This document shows, one piece after another, positions 46,020 through 56,725 of a stretch of 64,000 nucleotides of DNA. The translations under genes were made by a program, and so were the position numbers. The notes below the pieces were generated by a model. It had not been told where the DNA came from. It saw nothing but the letters and a program-made list of their open reading frames with translations, and did no database searches. The number at the start of each line of letters is the position of its first letter. Positions within the stretch are counted from its first letter, which is position 1. Source of the stretch: Cryptomeria japonica (lineage: Eukaryota; Streptophyta; Pinopsida; Cupressales; Cupressaceae); NCBI RefSeq assembly GCF_030272615.1, contig NC_081407.1:374591018-374655017 (forward strand), written 5' to 3'.

Positions 46020-47426
46020 TGTTGGCATTGCACGAAGATTGCATTGAAGAAGATATTAGGAAGTGTTGTCATTGATGTCATTAGCAATCAATAATGAAGT
46101 AGTATAGCAACTAGTAATGAAGTTGTAAAGCAATCGGTAATGAAGCAATGAAGATCAACTGGTAACCCTATCTAGTTAAGAAGCAAAACCCAAACCGATG
46201 AAGGTTAGAGATCGATTGTGATGATCTATGACCGAATGATGATTGGTGATGAAGATGACACGTAAGCATGTTGTACGTGATGATTTTCAAAATGGTTTTG
46301 GTGCATAAAGATAGCCGTTTATCTTGGGAATGATCAAATGCATAGTATGAAGTGACAAATGCGTGATGTGTTACAGGATTCAAAGTGCGATGATCCAGGA
46401 GCGGTTGTAGATGCCTAGAAGAATGTAAATTTGATTGCATGTAATCTAATGGTCAAGATTGAGCCAATGTGTTTGTAATCTCTATGAGAATTTTAGGGTT
46501 TGTGTTTCGTTACCGACCTAATGTATTTGTTTATAAGGTCGATGAATTGATTGAATGTGTCATTGTAAATTTTGATTAAGTGTGAACGTGATTGTTGCTA
46601 AACCAGGAGGCGTGTTTGCAAAATGATGTGAAGGCAGATAGGAGCGGTAAAGGATTTGATTCAGCAAGGAAGTGTTATTTCTAGATTGGTCAAGAACTTG
46701 TTGTTCTCTAACCATTACAGCAGTTTGAAATCCCTTAACAAGGTAAGCTCTAGCAGGCTTCTTGTTGAAATCCTCTAACCATGTGATCCATTAGCTTGGA
46801 TTTGAAATCCTCCACCGGGGTTACCTTAAACAAGGTATTACCTTTAGCGGGGTATTTGTAGTCAATCCCTTAATCGGGTGGTCCTTAACCGAATCTGTTG
46901 CTAACGGAACATTCTTGTATAAGCTTCTAACAAGGCTTGGCTCCTAACAGAGCTAACTTTAGAAGTTTTCAAAATACTTGTGGGTATTCATCCCCACCGT
47001 GGTTTTTCTCATTTGGGTTTCCACGTGAAAAAACATTGTGTCAAGTCATGAATGATTTTATGGATGTGTTTTTGGTATGGTTGATATGAATGATTGGTAA
47101 ATCTACATAGATATATCTAAATGATTGGAAATGATTTTAAATATTTTATTATTGGTATTAATGAAGTGGTTTAAGGTTTTTGTCAAAGGATATTTAAGTT
47201 TTAGATCTGTTGTATTATATCACTGCAGTATTAGGTCAACCGGTAAGGTTTAATAATGCAGCTGCAAATTTGTTAAAGTGACTAAATCGGTAAACTTTGT
47301 GAGTTGATTCTAAGTGTACTCTTCAACTATAGATTTAGAAAAGTTAGTTTACTCTTCAACTACTGATTCACCCCCCCCCCCCCTCTAAGTAGTTGACTGG
47401 ATCTTTATAGTTTTATCATATTATCA
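46020..47426 (+). mobile_element. 3' LTR of element G
   Basis: 1407 bp, TGTTGGCATTGCACGAAG to CATATTATCA. Similar to the 5' LTR along its full length, with many single changes and a small duplication of ACTCTTCAACTA near 47320-47360. Confidence 0.93.
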
Positions 47427-47431
47427 TCGGT

Positions 47432-48146
47432 CACGAAGTTTAATGTATTTATTTTTGTCTAGGTCGACATGTAAATAAATTGTAATATCATTGTAAGCCG
47501 ACATAAGGCATTCATGTTTATGTTTGGGAAGGGTATTTAATTCAGTCTAGTTAGGTTATTTTGGATATACATATAGAGAGAATGAATATATAGTGGTGTG
47601 ATATTGTGCGAGCAATTTTGATCAACTAAATGCAAATATAATATTTTGTAGTTGGTCTTGGTTATTGGTTTAGAGGTTTGGGATGCGAAGTAAGTTACAG
47701 GTAAAGGAGGACATGGTGAAAACCAGTACAGATGGTACTTAAACCAGAACTCATCTAGCATAGCAGATGCATTCTCTGAGTTCATAATTTTGTTTGTAAA
47801 CCAGTATTTAGTGTTTGTAGTCAGTGAGGCTCCTTTTGTGATGAGAAGTGCGTTCTAGGTTGTTGGCCTTCCTGCATGTGTAGGCCCCTATTGTAATATT
47901 TATTCATTTGGCCAGTGGATGGATATTGTGGGTCACCAATCCCACCATGGTTTTTCCTCTTTGAGGTTTTCCACGTATAAATCTTTGGGTTATGGTGTAT
48001 GTTCTTGTGGTGGCATCATTTCTACTTACTGTTATATTATTTTATGGTTACCGATTACTCAATTACTTTATTAATAAGGATAAATTTGATATCACCAGTA
48101 GAGAACTGATTCACCTCCTCCCTCCCAGTATTCTTGGATTCCAACA
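47432..48146 (+). mobile_element. 5' LTR of element F, second part
   Basis: Continues the LTR after element G. It holds CCCACCATGGTTTTTCC (47941-47957), TTTTCCACGTATAAA, GATTCACCTCC..CTCCCAGT and ends TTGGATTCCAACA. Confidence 0.93.
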
Positions 48147-48148
48147 AT

Positions 48149-48160
48149 TGGTATTAGAGC
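48149..48160 (+). promoter_or_regulatory. Primer binding site of element F
   Basis: TGGTATTAGAGC two bases after the LTR end, one base different from the TGGTATCAGAGC of element A. Confidence 0.88.
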
Positions 48161-48199
48161 CCGGTACCTTAGAGTAAGTCTAACAGCTTAAGGAAGATC

Positions 48200-49361
48200 A
48201 TGAATTTAAAATCCATGGAGATTATGGAGAAACAACTTGAAGTAGCACTTGAAGATTATGATGTTGAAAGGATGAAGAACTTGAAGTTGCAACATGAGTT
48301 GAACTCTGTAAATGAATTCATTCTTATCCTACAGGAGAAGTTGTCATCTGCTCAAGTTAGAAGGAAGGAACTTTTACAAAATCAGGATGACGAAGAAAGG
48401 AATTCCCTTAATGAACAATGTCAAAAGCTGAGTTAGGAGAATATTGTCATGAAGAATGAAATGCAAGCCCTAACTATGAGGATGTCCAAGGAGATTGAAG
48501 ATCAGAATAAGAATGCAGAAAATCTTGGCAAATCTCTGAAAGACAGATCTGAGGAATGCATTAGGCTAGCACATGAGAATGATATTTTGAGAACTGAGCT
48601 AGGGCAAACCCAGAATAATGAGCAGGAGTTGGAAAGATTGATAGCAGTCCTAAGGGGAGATCTGGATATTGCAAATGAATACAACGAAAAGTTTAAGGAT
48701 AGTTCTTCAAATCTTGATGAGTTATTGAAGGATCAAAGGTGCAAGGGAGACACTAGAGGTCTTGGATTTGAGCATGGAGAAAGCTTTGGTACTGCAAATG
48801 AAGTTGAAGCAACTGATCAGAAGGAGAACCCACCTGTCAATCAAAACTAGAAATCATCAGTAAGACAACCCAATGCACATAAATTCAACGGTAGATGTTT
48901 TGTTCACAATAAATTTGGTCATATGGCAAGATATTGCAAATATAGAGCAAATTAGGACAATAATGCAATTCCCGGTCAGTGTTCAAATTACAAGAAGTAT
49001 GGTCATAGGATAAAAGAATGTAGAATGAATGTGAAATGTCATGCATGTGGAAAGTTTGGACATTTGGCTAATCAATGCAGGTCAAGGAATGATCAAGGAT
49101 ACAGTAAAGCAATTCAGAAAAAATAATGTCACTTATTATGCATGCAACAAAATAGGACATATTGCTAAATTTTGCAGAACCAAGAACAATCTGGTAGGAA
49201 ATGATGAGAAAGGAAAACAAAAGGTTGATGATATCTGGAAGGAGCATGAGAGGAAATGGGTTAGGAAATTTGAAGATCAACCAGCAGAGACAAACAACCC
49301 AATTACTCAACCGGCAAAGCAGCATGTTCCTGCACCAGCAGGAAACTCATCTAGTAACTAA
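48200..49361 (+). pseudogene. Coiled-coil Gag-like protein with four zinc knuckles (element F)
   Basis: Starts MNLKSMEIMEKQLEV. One frame to 48850, with a TAG at 48434, codes for about 215 residues of Glu/Lys/Leu/Asn-rich helix. After a stop at 48848 the same frame gives CFVHNKFGHMARYC, CSNYKKYGHRIKEC and CHACGKFGHLANQC; then the frame shifts and 49041-49361 gives YACNKIGHIAKFC. These are CCHC knuckles, the first two having lost their second Cys. No UBN2 Gag domain is seen. RNA binding is likely from the knuckles; the helix may serve for assembly. It is followed by about 390 bases to the ORF2 start. Confidence 0.75.
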
Positions 49362-49749
49362 GGCATTAGGCTTAGGGGAAGGCAAATAATGATAGATCTT
49401 GCATTACCCCTGGTAGTGGTCTGAAAACTTGTTTTAGATCTTGGAGAAGTTAGTCTAAAGGTTTTTCGGTACTAAGATTATGGATTTTGAATCTTGTATG
49501 ATAAGTTGGCACGCATTTATGTTAATGTGAAATTAGGGTTTTCACCAAATAAGAGGGAAAGGTTGGTTCATTTCTGATCACACAGCATTCAAAGTGAAGA
49601 AGAGAAAAGAGAGAAAGTTTAAGGCAATTCAAGGCGATCAAGAGCATTTTCAAGCAAATTTAAGTGCATTTAGAGCAAATTTTCAAGAGCTTTCGCCGAC
49701 GAAGGTTGTGAGGTATTTTATCAATTTTTCGTGTTATCTTTTATTTGTA

Positions 49750-52700
49750 ATGGCTTCTAGATCATCTCCCCCTCTGATAAGTTTGGATACTCCTATTGTT
49801 GTTGACATCAAAGATTGTCCATGCCCAATTTTCAAGCAATGCCCTCAAATTGCAAAGGTCAATGGTTCAGTCGGCATGTTTTCTAGGGTTCCAGATGGAG
49901 TTCTGTCTATTGAAGATGTTCGTGCATATATCCACTGCACTTCAAAGGATTTAGGTTCTACTGAAATCAAAACAATGTACATGACAAATCTTCTAGATAG
50001 GAAGGGATCGATGAAACTGAAATTCCAAATTCTGAAGGATCAAGGTTTCATAGACATTTTGGAGATGCCAAAATTTGAAGATGAAATGATCTGGTATGTG
50101 CTGAGTCATGTCCACAGGGAATTCATGTGGCTAGACCAACCTTACAAAATCACCAAGGAGGCTATTTGTGCAATCACTAGTTTTCCCCAGACTGGTCAGA
50201 CTCCCGGAAAGAAGAAAATATGTAACAATGAGGTGGAGAAGTTAACTGGTGTAAATTTTGACAACGGGTCAATAAGGATAAGCACTATCAGAGACAAAGT
50301 TGTTCAATTTGCAAGTATGATCATCAGTTACAAGGTAACCCAATCAAACTAATTGAACTCTATTTCCAGTACATGCATTTACTGTGCTCATAAGATGGTC
50401 AAATAAGATGATAGGTATGATCTCTGTTAATGGATGTTTGAAGAACTTATTTTAAACCTAGGGAAGATTAAGGGTAAGAAGAAAGGTGTTTTCCGGTATG
50501 GCAACCTTGTTGTTTGCTTGATGCTTTTCTTTCTAAATGAGTTACCAGGATCTGGTAAAACACAATGGGAATTTGATATTCTGGTAGGGAAACAAATAAA
50601 AGATGCTATAAGAGGCTTGGGATAGAAGAAAGAAAGAGACTCCATTTTATGGGGTTATTTCAAATCTTTTAAGAAGATAATGAAGAAAAGAGAGAGAGTG
50701 CCTAAGCATATTGTTGAAAATTACTCTACATAAATCTACTTTATGGTTAAGAGGGATAAAACATTGATGGAGGCAGAGAAACCACAAAAGATCTGGATCA
50801 CTGAGATGGGATATGAGGTTGATGTTGAGATCTTATACTTATACGCCAAGACTCTTATTGATGCCCCAGTTGATGAAGCTGAGAAAACCTTTAGGACGGC
50901 AAAGCAAAAGGAATCTGAAGTTCAGATAGGTTTTAGCAAGAATAAGAGGGAAGGAAAAATCGAGAAGGTTGGGGAAGTTGTGAAGAAAATGTTCTCTGAA
51001 ATCAAACAGATCATTGGACTAGCAAAAGGGTCATCTTCGGCAACAGTTCAAACTCCACCAATAGCAATAGCCAGCAAGGGTGTATTAAAGAGGAAGAAAC
51101 TGGAAACTTATATTGCCCCTGTTGAATCTGGTTCTGATACTAAAGTTGTGCCCTCAAAGATTCTCAAAACTTACATCATGATACAGAGGAATAAGCCTGA
51201 GGAAGGAAAGAAATAGAAAGTAAAGGTCACTCCTTCAGCAGCCAAAAGAAAATTTTGAAGGAGAGGAAACCCACAGAGAAGAGGAAACTGGTTAAAGAGT
51301 CTACTTCTACCCCTAGCAAGAAGAAGAAATCAGATATAGATATGGCTCTCAAATCCGGTAAGAGTATTGAAGTCATTCCTCCTCTCTCAGATACTAAATT
51401 GATCAAATAACTAAAGATGGAATTTCTAGTAATATCCAGCATTACTATATACATATGGATGATAAGGAACAAATGGAGATTAAGGAAGCAGTTTTGTTAT
51501 ACTTAGATATATATAAGAAAGTATTACTTGAGATTGAAAATAAAAAACCGGGAGATTTGTACAATAAGATAGATGCTAGGAGATTGTCTGCAGTTGAAGA
51601 GGATAAATATATTAAGATGCAGGAGTTATTGACTATTTGTGGTGCAATAACTAATGAATATTTGCAGCAGTGTCTGGAATATGCAAATAAAATAATTTTC
51701 CAGAGGAGACACCGACATGTGAGTCCAATGGTAGGTAGAGTAAATGAAATAGTTAAGGAGACCCATGAGGTATGGGTAAAATTCTTTGTAGATAAGCTTG
51801 ATTTCTTTACTCCACCAATATTCCCTCCTAAGTCTGGTATTCAAGATATCTCAATTTATGGTAAGGGAAAAGGCATATTAGGTTTGGATTCACCATTTTT
51901 GGAACAAAAACTAACAAAGGATATTCCTCTGGTAGTATCACCTATACATAATGTAAAAAACTAGTAGATAACATTGAAGTTGTGCATGATAAGCAGGATA
52001 CACTGAAACAGAACATTCCAGATGTAGAGGTCATTGATGTAGTTACAGAAAATAAACAGCATGAGGATATTGAACCTCCGGCAAAAAATGTACATATAGA
52101 AGAGGTTAAGGTTGAGCAGGTTACTGCACCAAGCGGAAAAGCCATCGGTGCCATTCAGCAGGTTGGAGAGTCTAGTAATTCATTGTTGGCACTTGGCTCA
52201 TCTGGTCAAGTTGATTTTGGACAGAGGAATATTCAGAAACTGGGCAGTTTTGAATTGATGTATGTTGCAGCTCAGAAGTTAAGGAAGGAATAGAAGACAA
52301 GCAAGTCATTGAGCAGACCATTCTAGTTCTGCAGCAGCTAGTTCCAGGATACACTAGTCTCGTAGCTAGCGCCTCTGGTAAGCTTAAGATTTTGACTGAA
52401 CACATTGCAAAAGAGTTTCAAACTCTTCAATAGATATCAAACTGGCAGTTAATAGAGAGATACAATGTAGCTAGGAAGGTCATCTGTGACAATATGATCA
52501 TATCAGACATGGTGAAGATGACAAAGAAACTAACAAAGATTGATGAGGCTCTTAATCAGTGCAGATGTATATAAAGGTCTTGTACTAACATTGGAAAACT
52601 TACAGCTGGCCTGGAGGTAAAACTAAAAGCGAAAAAGGCTTGGTTGGAACATCTAGCTAATAATTTTGATGGTACTCAATCATTGACCAGCGCTATTGAT

Positions 52701-52895
52701 GGTCCAATTTTGGTTACAAAATCAGAGATATCAGCCTTGAAGAAAGATATGGACAAGTTAATTTAGTGATCTAGGGAATTGAGAGGATTGGTAAGTCCCC
52801 GGTTGAACACTTTGTTACTTCATAAGCGGGAAAGCTTAGAATTGATGAATAAACCCACACTGGAAAACCTGACTGAAGAAGAACTTCATGTATAA
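49750..52895 (+). pseudogene. ORF2 of element F, protein of unknown function
   Basis: Starts at ATG 49750 (MASRSSPPLISLDTPIVVDI), after an open lead from 49594. One frame runs, with stops at 50350, about 50407, 50428, 50623 and 50731, to 51216; then 51455-51964 and 51982-52293 in two other frames, with helical remains up to 52895. The first 400 residues look globular: EMIWYVLSHVHREFMWL, KITKEAICAITSFPQTG, VFRYGNLVVCLMLFFL. The rest is Lys/Glu-rich and partly coiled coil. The general style recalls plant transposon-protein and plant-mobile domains, but I cannot name a family. There is no catalytic motif of protease, integrase or RT. Element E holds a diverged copy of the second half. Confidence 0.6.
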
Positions 52896-53046
52896 ATTAT
52901 TAATGGGTTTGTATCTATTTTTGGAACATTGAAAACCGGTTGGGATACTTAGGATTTTTGAAGGATGCTTACTCAGATATATTCAAGTACACCTAGATCC
53001 AGTAAACACATTTTTTATTTCATTCTTTCATTCATTTGCCCAAAAT

Positions 53047-53213
53047 TTGTCATTGATGTCAAAGGGGGAGTGGTTGTTGTGAAAAATGTTAAGGGACATA
53101 AGAAGTAATGTATAGCTCAGGGGGAGCAAGGTCAGTTTTGAGAGGAACCAGGATAGCACTTCAGCGATCCATTTTTTTACATGAATATTGCCATCAATGC
53201 CAAAGGGGGAGAT
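53047..53213 (+). promoter_or_regulatory. Paired polypurine tracts of element F
   Basis: TTGTCATTGATGTCAAAG followed by GGGGAG (53047-53070) and CAATGCCAAAGGGGGAGAT (53195-53213), the second touching the 3' LTR. Confidence 0.75.
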
Positions 53214-54154
53214 TGTTGGAAATTGACACTCATCTAGTTTATTTGTGTTTTCATTGATGGCAACACACATCATTTTTGGGTTGGACACTTAACTGGTACT
53301 CACCGGTATTCATGATTCAGCAACCGGCATTCAGGTCATCTAGTAGACAAGGGAAACCGGCAAACTAGGAACCGGTATATGAGGTCGACATAGGAGATTG
53401 ATCCGACAGGTTTACATGGCAACAATCAGCGGCATCAGTCATGAAGTTTAATGTATTTATTTTTGTCTAGGACGACATGTAAATAAATTGTTATATCATT
53501 GTAAGCTGACATAAGGCATTCATGTTTATGTTTGTGAAGGGTATTTAACACAGTCCGGATAGGTTATTTTGGATATACATACAAAGAGAAGGAATATATA
53601 GTGGTGTGATATTGTGAAAGAAATGTTGATCGAATAAATGTGAATATAATATTTTGTAGTCGGTCTTGGTTATTGGTTTAGAGGTTTGGGATGCGAAGTA
53701 AGTTACCAGTAAAGGAGGACGCACTAAAAACCAGTACAGACAGTGCTTAACCCGGAAATCATCCAGCATAGTAGATGCATTCTCTGAGTTCAAAATTGTG
53801 TTTGTAAACCAGTATTTGGTGTTCGTAATCAGTGAGGCTCCTTTTGTGATGAGCAGTGCACTCTAGGTTGTTGGCCTTCCTGCATGTGCAGGCCCCTATT
53901 GTAATATTTATTAATTTGGCCAGTGGATAGATATTGTGGGCCACCAATCCCACCATTATTTTTCCTCTTTGAGGTTTTCCACATATAAATCTGTGTGTTA
54001 TGGTGTATGTTCTTGTGGTGGCATCATTTTTACTTACTGTTATATTCTTTTATGGTTACCGGTTACTAAATTACTAATAAGGTTAAATTTGGTATCACTG
54101 GTAGAATATTGATTCACACCCCCCCCCCCCTCTCAGTGTTCTTGGATTCCAATA
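53214..54154 (+). mobile_element. 3' LTR of element F
   Basis: 941 bp, TGTTGGAAATTGACACTC to GATTCCAATA. Contains CCCACCATTATTTTTCC (53949-53965), TTTTCCACATATAAA and GATTCACACCCCC..CTCTCAGT. Confidence 0.95.
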
Positions 54155-54159
54155 TAAAC

Positions 54160-54243
54160 AGTATAACTCAAAAACCTAGCCCCATAACCATATAATTGAA
54201 AACCCCATAAAACATAACAACCTTGACCACCTAGACACAAACA

Positions 54244-54306
<63 letters not shown>

Positions 54307-54308
54307 AC

Positions 54309-54396
<88 letters not shown>

Positions 54397-54433
54397 ATGT
54401 ATATATGTATATATGTATATATATACATATATA

Positions 54434-54476
<43 letters not shown>

Positions 54477-54649
54477 GTATGTATGTATATGTGTATGTAT
54501 GTATATGTTTATGTATGTGTATATGTATATGTATATGTATATGTATGTGTATGTGTATGTGTATGTATATGTATATGTATATATACACATAAACCTACAT
54601 ATATATATATATACACACATACACACACACACATATATGTATGTATTTA
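54160..54649. repeat. Host tandem-repeat unit and long microsatellites
   Basis: 54160-54240 resumes the repeat cut by element F (AGTATAACTCAAAAACC..CCATAACCATATA..). Then (AC)n at about 54236-54304, (TATATG)n at about 54305-54480 and mixed TATG/TG/TA tracts to 54649. Long Tyr/Val/Ile-type open frames here are only microsatellite translations. Confidence 0.9.
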
Positions 54650-54654
54650 TGTAT

Positions 54655-56081
54655 TGTTGGACATTGTTACTGCTAGGACATGTTTTTGTCATTGATGTCA
54701 ACATATTCCTATGATCTATTGTTCCAGTGGTTTCAGATTGGTTTATTGGGATCATGGTTCACTATATGGAGTATTTCTAGTATCATTATATCTCTTTGTA
54801 TTGGTTTCGGGGATCTGGGACTTTAATTGGTCATGTCATATGGTCCGGTTTACAATTTGGTTCTTCTTCAATATTTTGCAGAGTTCGATATTTTCTCCAG
54901 TATATTCTAGTGACATCAGATCTGGAGTTGAGATTTTGGGAAATTGTTTGGGATGTTCATGTGTATCTAAATTTCATATGGATCATGATTTGGTGCTCTG
55001 CAAGTTATCCTTCCTCGTGACAATTGATGTTGTTTGAGTGTTTTTGATTTTCAGATGTTGATAGATGAAGATTTGATAAGTAGTGTTGGTGCAGCTGTTA
55101 TAGATGATTCTAACATGCTTGTTGGTGTTTCCTAATTCTGTCCTATTTGTTTTGATGATCTATAAAGAACTAGGAACTTCAATATGCTCAGCTACACTTA
55201 TCTCATATCAGGAATAAATGTCTGATGGCCAAGTTATAATTAAATTTGATGTTTTGTTTATCTGATGGTGTTCTTCATGATATGAGACCTATTTGGTGGT
55301 GTAGCATGTTGTGGTTGATCTTGGAGTTGATTCTGATGGTGTTGCATGTTTGAGAATTTGGTTTAGGTCCATTTTATGTCATGTATATCATTATATTGGT
55401 CTTGTGGTCGATCTTTGTATTGTGTGATGTAATTTTGTAATTGAGAGTTGAGGGTTTGGCCGACCTTGTTGTCAAGGTTGATGATCGGTATATATAGGTG
55501 GTATAGTCATGTAAATTAGGTATCAATGAAGTGTCTGCATTATCAAGGAATGGTAAAGTTGTGAACAAACGAATACATCCTTCAGCATTGTGATTGAGTA
55601 GAGATTGAAGTGTTGTAGAGTAGACAAATGTGCTTAGCCAAAAATGTCATCAGGCATTTGTAGATGCTATTCTTTTAGTTCATTTAATTTCAAATTGTTA
55701 TCTAAATATTTTGTAGGTCAGTGAGACTTCCTTGTAAGGTAGTGAACCTTCCCTGAGGTTTGTAGCCTTCCATTTTATTATACTTTGAACAATGAGCTCT
55801 AAGCATTGAGCCTGAATGCAAGTGCATTCCCCATTGTAATTATTTTCACATACTACTATAGAGGATCATCTAATTATGGGTAGGTTCCCACCGTTTTTTT
55901 TTTTCCTTAACTGATTTTTCCATGTCAAAATATTGGTGTTGTGTGTTGTGCTATCAATTTACTTATCTTTGTCATAGCTGCAATTAATCAGATTTGCATT
56001 TGAGGTTAAGTTTGCTAATCTGGTGAAAACTAATTCACCCTCCCTCCCTCTCTCATTTTTCCATCATTATTTTTTCCAACA
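54655..56081 (+). mobile_element. 5' LTR of element H
   Basis: 1427 bp, TGTTGGACATTGTTACTG to TTTTTTCCAACA. TTGTCATTGATGTCAA at 54686-54701; a TATATATA box at about 55489-55496; the CCCACCGTTTTTTTTTTCC block near 55888 (the usual GG is lost in a T run); GATTAATTCACCC-like end at about 56030-56055. Confidence 0.95.
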
Positions 56082-56083
56082 AT

Positions 56084-56095
56084 TGGTATCAAAGC
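56084..56095 (+). promoter_or_regulatory. Primer binding site of element H
   Basis: TGGTATCAAAGC two bases after the LTR. Confidence 0.93.
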
Positions 56096-56137
56096 TACAT
56101 CCTCCGGAAGAAGCTTGACCACTTGAGGAGATCCGAG

Positions 56138-56725
56138 ATGGCAACTGGAGGTGTTATTTTTAAGAAGGAAAGTTCAAGATTTGATGGAAGTAATTATTCT
56201 ATATGAAAGAACTGGATAGAGGTGCATTTGATATGTCTTCGAGAGGATTACTAGAAGATTACAAAGGATGCCTATTATGTTCCTCATAATGGACCAGTTA
56301 TTGTTGCTGAGATCAAGGATGCTGAAAATAAAATTAGAGCTAAGGAAGCATTGCTGAGTTCCCTAACTGATTCAGAGATGACTAATATGGTGGGACTTTA
56401 GACTGCACATGATATCTGGGAGAAGCTTGAGACCTTATATGAAGGAGATAAACAATTAAAAGTTGCTAAGTTGCAGAGTTTGAAAGGGAAGTATGAGATG
56501 TTGAAGATGGGAGATGATGAGAACATATCAACCTTCATGTCTAGGGTGAATGACCTTGTCCTAGGTATCAGATTTGTCGGTGGAACCATTGAAGAAGATG
56601 AAATTGTTGCTAAGGTGCTGAGATTATCGCCTCCTACTTACAAACATAAGGTAGTTGCTATTGATGAGATCCGGAGTGTGACTACTGTGACGAGATATGT
56701 TGGTTGGAAAGATTGTTGCATTTGA
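56138..56725 (+). pseudogene. Copia Gag, N-terminal and middle part (element H)
   Basis: ATG at 56138 (MATGGVIFKKESSRFDGSNYSI) with the typical FDGSNY motif soon after the start. Stops replace Trp codons near 56204 and 56252 and end the next helix at 56400. The UBN2-type domain continues with AHDIWEKLETLYEGD, LKMGDDENISTFMSRVNDLV and VAKVLRLSPPTYKHKV. A frameshift at about 56690 moves the protein into the next frame, where the zinc knuckle follows. Confidence 0.88.

Larger units (their letters stand above)
29706..47426 (+). mobile_element. Element G: copia element nested in the F LTR
   Basis: Perfect TCGGT duplication at 29701-29705 and 47427-47431. 5' LTR 29706-31087, PBS 31090-31101, gag 31159-32022, an LTR insertion at 32246-33674, protease-integrase 33774-34970, RT 35190-35816 plus 44555-44760, RNase H 44767-45543, two polypurine tracts, 3' LTR 46020-47426. 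Gypsy B (35817-44549) splits the RT gene. Without insertions the element would be about 7.6 kb, normal for copia with long LTRs. Confidence 0.93.
29481..54154 (+). mobile_element. Element F: pol-less LTR retrotransposon, host of a four-level nest
   Basis: Perfect 5-bp duplication TAAAC (29476-29480 and 54155-54159). The 5' LTR is in two parts (29481-29705 and 47432-48146, together 940 bp) because element G inserted into it; the 3' LTR is 53214-54154 (941 bp). Internal sequence (48147-53213): PBS, coiled-coil Gag with zinc knuckles, a large ORF2, and two polypurine tracts. No protease active site, integrase, RT or RNase H is present. Confidence 0.92.

Noticed and set aside
54133..54755. Long overlapping open frames on both strands (up to 174 codons) of Tyr, Ile, Thr, Val and His
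   Set aside because: Direct translations of AC and TATATG microsatellites.
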